A stretch of 64,000 nt of DNA. Origin: Ruminiclostridium sp. Its GTDB lineage: Bacteria > Bacillota > Clostridia > Oscillospirales > Ruminococcaceae. The first letter of the stretch is position 1. The number at the start of each line of letters is the position of its first letter. Made by a program: the position numbers and the translations under genes. The notes below the pieces were generated by a model. The model saw only the letters and a list, made by a program, of their open reading frames with translations, was not told the origin of the DNA and ran no database searches. Where the stretch lies: assembly GCA_017942025.1 (NCBI GenBank), contig JAGAVH010000041.1:18184-82183 (forward strand). Direction: 5' to 3'. Below are positions 1 to 6,644 of the stretch, piece after piece.

Positions 1-1205
1 TCTTTAAGCAGGAGAGGAAGTTTTTCTCCTCTTTTCTTTGCCGCTGTGTAAAGAGCAAGACGGATTTCTTCCTTTGTGCCTACACACTCAAAGGGCTTGT
101 CAACATCCTCGTAGATAAGTCCCTCAAACATAGGTCTGAAATCTGCCACATCCATCATATCGAGTCCGAAAATACCTACAAGGGTTTTATCGTCAAGAAA
201 AGCGGAAAGAAGAATATACACATAAAGGCATTTTGCACATTTGCCGCACCAGCTGTCTGTTTTAGAGCCTAAATTACAGCTCTGGAACACGCTGAAATAT
301 TCCGGATACTGTACAAACTTCTTGGCAATCTGCCATTCGCTCCAGCACCTGAGCATACTGAAATACTGTATGCTGTCGTCAAGGTATTCTGATACGTAAT
401 TTCTGAAATCACGCTCAAACTCGGTGCTTTTGCTGTACTGGTGATTTATCTCAGTACCCTGTACGTTGGACTCGTTGGCGCTACTCTCATTGGAAAGGGC
501 GATATATTTAAGTCCTTTAAGATAAGCAAAGAGATAAGCTGAAAAGGCAACCACCGCAGAAAATGGAGTATGACCGTTCAGATAGCCGTCAGCATTTCTG
601 TTTAAAAGCTCCTTGTCAATGGTGCGGCGGACGCCGACAATACTGCTTTCCTCAAAGTCTGCTGTTTTTGCACAGCCGAGGGTTGCGCCTCTGGGATTTA
701 TGATATAGCACATTGTCTTATCACGATAAGGTCTTAAAAGCTCAGCGGTAACTATACTGTCCTTGCCGCCGCCTATAGGAATGAAAAAGCCGTCCTGCTT
801 CTTTTCGGATTTAAACACAGGCTTGTCGGTATTGTCGGGGATAATCTCCATAAAGCTATCTATATCGGCATTTATATTATTCTTGTAGAAAAACTCACCC
901 AGTCCGTTGAAGTAGAGCTTTTTCCACCACAGACACTGTTCCTTTGTCAGCATACCCGTTTTTACTATTACTTTTTTCGGGCAGGCGCACTTCCAGTAGC
1001 TTACAAGCTCTGCCATACCGATATTGAAGATTATATACTGTGCAAAGGGGGTGGGATTTTCGAGCAACCCCTCTTCGCATTTCCAGTAGGGGTAGAAATG
1101 AAAATCGTCTATTGAAAAATGAAAGGAAAAGCCGTCGGGAGTTATATTGTAGCTATGATATATAAACTCCTTATGAAGCTCTCTCAGTTCGTTATAGGTA
1201 TGCAT
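1..1205 (-). CDS. MurL-like PP-loop protein (partial, runs off window)
   Basis: The frame stays open to the left edge, so the C-terminus is missing; about 401 residues are visible. A PP-loop-like ATP-binding motif, PIGGGKDS, lies at residues 143-150. Before it is a block with YWKCACP and WWKKLYFNGLGEFFYKN (about residues 70-109). This pattern resembles MurL, the UDP-MurNAc-L-Ala-L-Glu epimerase that works with MurD2 to put D-Glu into peptidoglycan without a glutamate racemase; the assignment is from memory of the family. The ATG at 1205 is preceded by AAGGAG inside the end of tmcAL and starts 1 bp after its stop, so the two are co-transcribed. Alternatively it is another PP-loop amidotransferase-like enzyme. 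A MurD-like ligase just outside the window would support MurL. Confidence 0.6.
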   Translation of the reverse strand, partial: MHTYNELRELHKEFIYHSYNITPDGFSFHFSIDDFHFYPYWKCEEGLLENPTPFAQYIIFNIGMAELVSYWKCACPKKVIVKTGMLTKEQCLWWKKLYFNGLGEFFYKNNINADIDSFMEIIPDNTDKPVFKSEKKQDGFFIPIGGGKDSIVTAELLRPYRDKTMCYIINPRGATLGCAKTADFEESSIVGVRRTIDKELLNRNADGYLNGHTPFSAVVAFSAYLFAYLKGLKYIALSNESSANESNVQGTEINHQYSKSTEFERDFRNYVSEYLDDSIQYFSMLRCWSEWQIAKKFVQYPEYFSVFQSCNLGSKTDSWCGKCAKCLYVYILLSAFLDDKTLVGIFGLDMMDVADFRPMFEGLIYEDVDKPFECVGTKEEIRLALYTAAKKRGEKLPLLLK

Positions 1206-1206
1206 A

Positions 1207-2376
1207 TCAGTTGTTCTCCTTTATGATTATCGGCTTTGCGGTAAATTCTGTGCCGCAGGGCCTTCTTTTTTCAAGCGCCAGAGCATACATATTGCCTGCT
1301 CTTTCTTCAAGTCTTACCTGCTTTGCCGCTGTATCTGAGGTCTTTGACAATGCAGAAAGGCTGGTATCTATCGGAAGCGGACAGTCCTTTGACGCGGCAA
1401 GTATCTCCTTGCCCTTGTCATTCATACCAAGTATCCGTATATATGACGGCATGGTTTTTAAATCGTTCTTTGTTATGCCTAAAAACGCGCAGAGAATAAG
1501 ACGTCTTACTCTTGACATTGTAAAGTTCTTTGATTTTATCATCAGCATAAGCTGTGGTAGTGAGGTGGCTGTTTTTACCGCTTTTACCATACGGTTTTCA
1601 ATGCCGCCTCCACCGTTTGGGAGCTTTTCAAAATCGCTCCTTGTCATTGTGCGGAGCTTTGCTAAAATTGCGGCTTCAAGTCTTTCTATACAGGCGTAGT
1701 TTTCATAACCCGAAAACTCGGTATAAAGAGAAACATCCTCGCCGTTTCTTATCATTTTTCTGAGCTTTGAGGCGCTTACTGTACGGGATATCTCCTCGCT
1801 GTCGTGAGCGGCTCCGTAGCGCTTGACCGTCACAGGCTCTATAGTGCCGCCTGCCATATCCAAAGCTCTTATATACTCTACCCCAAGAATATTATTGGGG
1901 CCTGTAAGTATATCTACTACATCAGAGGTATAATATTCCTCTACCGTTGCTTTAAGAGCGGCGGGATAAGACATTCCTTTTTTCATATAATCAAGAAAGG
2001 CGTCGCTGTCAAGAGCAAAATGCACAGCGCCTGCCGCCTCCTTTAAAATACTGCTGTCTCCTGTTTCACTGCCGAAGCTCAGCATATCAACACATCCAAG
2101 GGATTTTATTATATGCACGGCACCTCTTGCAAAATATTCTGCACTGGCAAGGCTGAAGGCTACGGGTAGCTCTAATACAAGGTCAGCTCCCGACATAAGA
2201 GCCGCCCTTGCTCTTTCGTATTTATCACATAGCGCCACATCTCCGCGCTGGGTAAAATTGCCCGTCATAACACAGACTATATGGGTAGCACCATGCTGTT
2301 TTCTCGTCTGCTCGATATGGTATTTATGTCCGTTATGGAAGGGATTGTATTCACAGATTATAGCGGCTGTTTTCAT
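1207..2376 (-). CDS. tmcAL: tRNA(Met) cytidine acetate ligase TmcAL
   Basis: This 389-residue cytoplasmic protein matches the YlbM/TmcAL family in length and motifs. TmcAL uses acetate and ATP to form N4-acetylcytidine at the wobble position of elongator tRNA-Met. The N-terminal nucleotidyltransferase-like fold shows EYNPFHNGH at residues 9-17, the HxGH adenylate-binding signature, followed by MTGNFTQRG and the conserved LELP segment. The start at 2376 has AAGGAGA five bases upstream. The gene is divergent from ackA across a 180-bp region and leads into the MurL-like gene. Acetate is both its substrate and the product of the neighbouring acetate kinase, though the pairing may be coincidental. 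Confidence 0.93.
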   Translation of the reverse strand: MKTAAIICEYNPFHNGHKYHIEQTRKQHGATHIVCVMTGNFTQRGDVALCDKYERARAALMSGADLVLELPVAFSLASAEYFARGAVHIIKSLGCVDMLSFGSETGDSSILKEAAGAVHFALDSDAFLDYMKKGMSYPAALKATVEEYYTSDVVDILTGPNNILGVEYIRALDMAGGTIEPVTVKRYGAAHDSEEISRTVSASKLRKMIRNGEDVSLYTEFSGYENYACIERLEAAILAKLRTMTRSDFEKLPNGGGGIENRMVKAVKTATSLPQLMLMIKSKNFTMSRVRRLILCAFLGITKNDLKTMPSYIRILGMNDKGKEILAASKDCPLPIDTSLSALSKTSDTAAKQVRLEERAGNMYALALEKRRPCGTEFTAKPIIIKENN

Positions 2377-2494
2377 ATTGTCTCCTTGATATATTTTTTA
2401 AGAGGATTTTTATTCAGTATACGTTATTTTCTTAACGAAATTTTGTACAAAACAGATAAAAACGGAAAATTTTCGCAGGTTTTATTTAAAAGGG

Positions 2495-2523
2495 TTGATT
2501 TTTCGTTCAATTTGGTTTACAAT
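2495..2523 (+). promoter_or_regulatory. Promoter of ackA
   Basis: TTGATT at 2495-2500 and TACAAT at 2518-2523 are separated by exactly 17 bp. This places a start site near 2530, about 35 bases before the ackA start codon. Confidence 0.6.
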
Positions 2524-2563
2524 AGATTAGTAAAATTATATTTCACGAAAGGAAATGAAAAAT

Positions 2564-3775
2564 ATGAAAGTTCTCGTTGTAAACGCAGGCAGCTCATCAC
2601 TCAAGTATCAGCTTATTGATATGAGCAATGAAGAAGTAATCGCAAAGGGCAACTGCGAATGCATCAACATGGAGGGCGGTAAGATCACCCACAACTACGG
2701 CGATGGCAAGAAGTACGAAGAAATGTGCCATTTCCCTTCTCACACAGAAGCATTTGAAAAGCTCGTTGAGGTTCTGACAACAGGCGAAGGCGCTGTTATC
2801 AAGGATATGAGCGAAATCGGTGCAGTAGGTCACAGAATCGTGCAGGGTGCCGAAGTATTCCCCAAGGCAGTTATCGTAACTGACGAAGTAATTCAGAAGA
2901 TCGACGATCTTCAGGAGCTTGCTCCCGTACATAACCACCCCCACGCATTAGCTTTATGGGCTTGCAAGAAGGTTATGCCTGCTGAAGTACCTCAGGTAGT
3001 AGTATTTGATACTGCATTCCACCAGACAATTCCTCAGAAGGCGTTCATGTACGGTATGCCCTATGAAGTATATGAAGATTTCCACGTAAGAAAGTACGGC
3101 TTCCATGGTACTTCACACCGCTTCGTATCCATGAAGCTCGCTGAACTTCTCGGCGGCAGTCTCGAAGGCAAGAGCGTTGTTTCCTGCCACCTCGGTAACG
3201 GCTCTTCCATCACAGCTATCAAGGACGGCAAGTCTGTCGACACATCCATGGGCTTTACTCCCCTTGACGGTATCATCATGGGTACACGTTCAGGTGCTGT
3301 TGATCCCTCCGCTGTTACATACGTTCAGAAGAAGCTTGGTCTTACACCCGACCAGATGAGCGACTACCTCAACAAGAAGTCCGGCTTCCTCGGTCTTTCA
3401 GGTGTTTCCAGTGATAACAGAGCTATCACAGCAGGTGTTGCAGAAGGCAACGAAAAGTGCAAGCTCGTATCTGAGATGCTCACCTACGGCATCAAGAAGT
3501 ACATCGGCTCTTATGCAGCTGCTATGAACGGTCTTGACGCCATCATCTTCACAGGTGGTATCGGCGAAAATGCTCCTGAAGTAAGAAAGAGCGTTTGCGA
3601 CGATATGGAAGTGTTCGGTATCAAGGTTGACGCTGACTTAAACAATGTAAGAGGCGAAATCCGCAAGATATCCACAGAGGACAGCAAGGTTCAGGTATGG
3701 GTAATCCCCACAAACGAAGAACTGCTTATCGCACGTGATACACTTGAAGTTGCAGGTCTTGACAAGAATGCGTAA
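2564..3775 (+). CDS. ackA: Acetate kinase
   Basis: AckA makes ATP and acetate from acetyl phosphate and ADP, the last step of acetate fermentation, in the cytoplasm. The protein of about 403 residues is full length. It begins MKVLVVNAGSSSLKYQ, the family's phosphate-binding N-terminus, and contains HLGNGSS, DTSMGFTPLDG and FTGGIGENAPEVR. An ATG nine bases earlier (2555) sits only 2 nt from the AAAGG ribosome binding site, whereas the ATG at 2564 is about 10 nt away and gives the canonical start, so 2564 is preferred. Codon use is strongly biased (AAG, GGT, CTC, AAC), suggesting high expression. No phosphotransacetylase gene is adjacent. Confidence 0.97.
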   Translation: MKVLVVNAGSSSLKYQLIDMSNEEVIAKGNCECINMEGGKITHNYGDGKKYEEMCHFPSHTEAFEKLVEVLTTGEGAVIKDMSEIGAVGHRIVQGAEVFPKAVIVTDEVIQKIDDLQELAPVHNHPHALALWACKKVMPAEVPQVVVFDTAFHQTIPQKAFMYGMPYEVYEDFHVRKYGFHGTSHRFVSMKLAELLGGSLEGKSVVSCHLGNGSSITAIKDGKSVDTSMGFTPLDGIIMGTRSGAVDPSAVTYVQKKLGLTPDQMSDYLNKKSGFLGLSGVSSDNRAITAGVAEGNEKCKLVSEMLTYGIKKYIGSYAAAMNGLDAIIFTGGIGENAPEVRKSVCDDMEVFGIKVDADLNNVRGEIRKISTEDSKVQVWVIPTNEELLIARDTLEVAGLDKNA

Positions 3776-3794
3776 TTCTTAAAATTAAAATCTG

Positions 3795-3822
3795 ATACCA
3801 GCAAGGAAAACCTTGCTGGTAT
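3795..3822. terminator. Bidirectional terminator after ackA
   Basis: A perfect 12-bp stem (3795-3806 with 3811-3822) with an AAAA loop is followed by T-rich sequence on the + strand and preceded by A-rich sequence. It lies between the convergent ackA and the gene ending at 3836. Confidence 0.85.
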
Positions 3823-3835
3823 TTTTATTTTGCTT

Positions 3836-5353
3836 TTATTTCTTGGTATCCTCGGAAACCATACTGGAAATATGCTTTGCAATAAGCTCTGCGCCCTCGC
3901 CCGTTTTTCCCGTACTGCCGATATGCATTGCAAGAAGCTCTGCGCCCTGGCCGCTCTTGATCTGCTCGCTGACGCCTGAAAGGGATACAAAGTTCCTCCT
4001 GTCAAACTTTTCAGGCGCTTTTGGGAGTGATTTGGCATAATCCTCTCGTGATATTTCCTGGCGCTGTTCATAACTCTGAAGATAGCTTTTAGCTATACTT
4101 AAAATGCTTGAATAACCGGGATCGTTAGAAGCTATTACCTCTGTAAAGAAGTCCTTTACTCTCTTATCATGTAATTTAGCCATACAGGTTGCCACATATG
4201 AATAGGTAGCAGAAAGCTCAGGATTTTTCATTATATTGAGCGAGAAGGTAAGAAAATCATTTGTATTGTGATATCTTAAATAGTTGCAGGCAGCTGTTAC
4301 ACTTGAATAGTAGTTTTCAGATATTATAATCTTTTCATCAAGCGTAGTCTGTCCCATAAGCAGTGCCTCCAGCATAGGCGGCGTCAGCTCGTCTATACCC
4401 TGTGCGCTCGCTATCATATCTGCATCGGGGTAGCCCTCGCAGAATACGTTATACTGAGACGGAATGCCCTTTGATTTTACCGATTTAGGAGAATTTATCT
4501 TCTTTCTCAGAGCAGGATATGTGTCAGGGATACGACAGTTTCTGGTTGCAAGCACTGTGCTTATCTCTGTGGGATCAAGCGCAGAGAAAGGAATTTTAAA
4601 GGATTCGGAGCAAAGTCCCAGAGTCTGCATTTCACCCTCCTCGTTTTCTTCCCTCCAGATATCCCTTACCTGCTGAATCTGTACCGTGTAGAAGGGCTCG
4701 TCATTTACCACCGCCGCACAAGCCGCATGGTGTCCCTTAATCAGCACCGAATAGAAGCCTGTCAGATGAAGAGAAAGTCCGAAAAGCTCGTCTCCTCTCC
4801 TGCAATTCTGTGACGCCTCCATAACGCCTGAGGTTTCGAACATAACCGGTCTTGCGGTAGGAATAAGAAAGGGTGCGCTGAAGGTCTTGTTTTCATCTAT
4901 CAGCTTTATATATCTGCTGCTGCATTTGAGCTGCTTTGATACGCCATAGCCCGACCAGAAAAACATATTTTCGCCTGTTGTGGGATAACACTTCTGCCAG
5001 GAAACCGCATACAGTCCGTCCGGCATCATTCTGAGCAATGAAGGCAGACAATATTCAAATGCCGCACCCGAACATAGCTGGTCATAAACCTCTTTTACCG
5101 CCGAATTTATAATGGAGGTCTGAGTCATAGGTCCAAGCTCACACACTACCCTATCTGCGTATTTGTTACCCGAATTTCCCGAGTAGACAACTACAGGATC
5201 GTCATAGGCGTAAAGACAATACATATCGTCCTTGGCAGAACTGAAACGGCAGGTACCTATTCTGTTTGAACTGTTTTTTACGGTGAATATAAGTATATCG
5301 CCGTCGTCTGTATTTATATGCTTTGCCGTAACCTCAGTCTGACGGTTAGCCAC
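3836..5353 (-). CDS. Hypothetical protein with C-terminal GAEL repeats
   Basis: I do not recognise this 505-residue protein. It has no signal peptide or membrane segment and is probably cytoplasmic. The last 40 residues hold two near-identical units, QGAELLAMHI and EGAELIAKHI, about 20 residues apart. The middle is mixed alpha/beta, and the region around residues 320-450 looks helical. It follows the membrane-protein gene at 5384-6247 by 30 bp on the same strand, so the two are probably co-expressed. The start at 5353 has a weak ribosome binding site (GAAAGAAGTG). Its stop lies next to the bidirectional terminator shared with ackA. Confidence 0.6.
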   Translation of the reverse strand: MANRQTEVTAKHINTDDGDILIFTVKNSSNRIGTCRFSSAKDDMYCLYAYDDPVVVYSGNSGNKYADRVVCELGPMTQTSIINSAVKEVYDQLCSGAAFEYCLPSLLRMMPDGLYAVSWQKCYPTTGENMFFWSGYGVSKQLKCSSRYIKLIDENKTFSAPFLIPTARPVMFETSGVMEASQNCRRGDELFGLSLHLTGFYSVLIKGHHAACAAVVNDEPFYTVQIQQVRDIWREENEEGEMQTLGLCSESFKIPFSALDPTEISTVLATRNCRIPDTYPALRKKINSPKSVKSKGIPSQYNVFCEGYPDADMIASAQGIDELTPPMLEALLMGQTTLDEKIIISENYYSSVTAACNYLRYHNTNDFLTFSLNIMKNPELSATYSYVATCMAKLHDKRVKDFFTEVIASNDPGYSSILSIAKSYLQSYEQRQEISREDYAKSLPKAPEKFDRRNFVSLSGVSEQIKSGQGAELLAMHIGSTGKTGEGAELIAKHISSMVSEDTKK

Positions 5354-5383
5354 AGTATATCACTTCTTTCAATAGATTTATAG

Positions 5384-6247
5384 TTATTTTTCAGACATAT
5401 TGAGCGCAAATATCTCCTGCACTCTCTTGTACTGATGGTCATTCAGCAGTACCTTGGGTACCCATAATACGGGCTTGTTTCTTCTCAGTACAATAAACAT
5501 TGAGCCGGTTTCCATATAGGTGTCGCGATTTCCCCACTTTATGATGTTGCAGGGACTGTAAATTACGCTTTCGCAGGCAGAAAATCCATCGTCACATATT
5601 GCAAAGGTGACCGTGTCATCATATTTCTGATATTGTTTAAGAATGCCTGCGTATTTTATTCTTGATGCAATAAGCATAAACAGATATGTAACAGCTACCA
5701 CGCCTACGCCACAGAAGAAGGAGCCTATCGAAAGGTACCACCAGTTAAGCTCGTCGAAGCCTATCAGCAGGTGGAAAAAGATGAGTGCCGCAACACCGCC
5801 TAAAATTCCGACTGTCCATAGTATGCGTGCTGTTTTTCCTATAAGCAGGAGAAGCAGTGAAGATTTTATCTCCTTGGTATTGTATTCGCCTTTTGCAAAT
5901 ACGGCAAAATCGGGAATATCGTAATCTACGTAAAGACTTTTTTCCGGCAAGAGCTCAACGGCATTATGTACGGGAACTCCCTGCTTTGAAGCGCAGGAAG
6001 AGGCTATCGCCTTGGCGCTTAAAAACTGCTTTCTGTCTTCAAAAAATTCAGGCTTTATAGTAAATACCCTGTCATCAACGTTTATTGTAATTATGCTGTC
6101 TCCTATGCGTATGGAGTCTATATCTCCCCAGTTGCAGACAAAGGGATTTTCTCCGTCGGCAGGCACTACCGAAAAGACATCTGAAATAATGTACGAGGTG
6201 CCGTCGTCATCCTGCATTATCTGACCTGAAAGATTGTAAAAGGACAT
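5384..6247 (-). CDS. Hypothetical membrane protein, two transmembrane helices
   Basis: This 287-residue protein has a soluble N-terminal part of about 130 residues, two hydrophobic helices (roughly residues 132-162 and 170-195), then a soluble C-terminal part containing RRNKPVLWVPK. The second half resembles the layout of YcxB-like proteins, a weak similarity. The start is supported by GGGAGGGT about 10 bases upstream. It is first of a two-gene unit with the 505-residue protein. Function unknown; the pairing suggests a membrane-linked partner. Confidence 0.6.
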   Translation of the reverse strand: MSFYNLSGQIMQDDDGTSYIISDVFSVVPADGENPFVCNWGDIDSIRIGDSIITINVDDRVFTIKPEFFEDRKQFLSAKAIASSCASKQGVPVHNAVELLPEKSLYVDYDIPDFAVFAKGEYNTKEIKSSLLLLLIGKTARILWTVGILGGVAALIFFHLLIGFDELNWWYLSIGSFFCGVGVVAVTYLFMLIASRIKYAGILKQYQKYDDTVTFAICDDGFSACESVIYSPCNIIKWGNRDTYMETGSMFIVLRRNKPVLWVPKVLLNDHQYKRVQEIFALNMSEK

Positions 6248-6348
6248 CTTATACCCTCCCGCTCTGAAAATTAGATGTATATATATTTAATTATAGCACA
6301 ATACGAATGAATTTTCTATAGTTTTCAGAATTTTTTTAAAGAAAAAGA

Positions 6349-6636
6349 ACAGAGGTGTGAAAACCTCTGTTCAGTGTGTAGACAAAGTATTTGTCTACAC
6401 ACTGTCAGACGATGAAAAACGCATGCAGACGAGGAAACAGCCATCGTCGGCGTACGGTGGTACGGTAGATGGCTGTTGACGAAGTAAGCAAAAATGCTTT
6501 AGTGGAGCCGTTTGTGGCTCCACTAAAATAATATGCTGCAAATTTTATTTATACACCTAAATCAATGCAAATTGCTTGCATTTTTGCGGTGCGTGAGTTT
6601 GTCTTCAGTCTGACAGAGGTGTAAAAACCTCTGTTC
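6349..6636 (+). mobile_element. Terminator-embedded repeat element, copy 1
   Basis: A 242-bp core (6372-6613) is flanked by two copies of one hairpin as a 24-bp direct repeat (6349-6372 and 6613-6636, one mismatch in the loop). The hairpin is the GH3 gene's terminator: on the minus strand the left-hand copy is followed by CTTTTTCTTT, while the copy next to the GH3 stop lacks a T-run because the core follows it. The core ends are imperfect inverted repeats (CAGnnTGnAGACAAA, 13 of 17 positions). Copy 2 at 32576-32857 has the same core but a different duplicated hairpin, so the core appears to have inserted into two terminators and duplicated each. No protein is encoded. A non-autonomous mobile element is the simplest reading. 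Confidence 0.6.
6372..6613 (+). ncRNA. Candidate structured RNA or folded strand, copy 1 core
   Basis: Predicted stems: 6372-6386 with 6390-6404 (15 bp), a closing stem 6405-6410 with 6608-6613, 6436-6445 with 6468-6477 (10 bp), and 6498-6509 with 6516-6527 (12 bp). Against copy 2, the 10-bp stem differs at five pairs, its apical stem at one, the 12-bp stem at two and the 15-bp stem at one, and all differences keep pairing. Single-stranded blocks such as GACGATGAAAAACGCA are unchanged. A G-U pair in copy 2's closing stem fits a + strand RNA. I could not match it to a known RNA family. Confidence 0.45.
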
Positions 6637-6644
6637 TATACTGT

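Noticed and set aside
895-1080. A 61-codon minus-strand frame at the left edge
   Set aside because: It is an alternative frame inside the MurL-like gene, which reads open across the whole edge region.
6436-6477. Hairpin in the repeat core as group II intron domain V
   Set aside because: It lacks the AGC triad and GNRA loop; its loop and bulges do not fit domain V.
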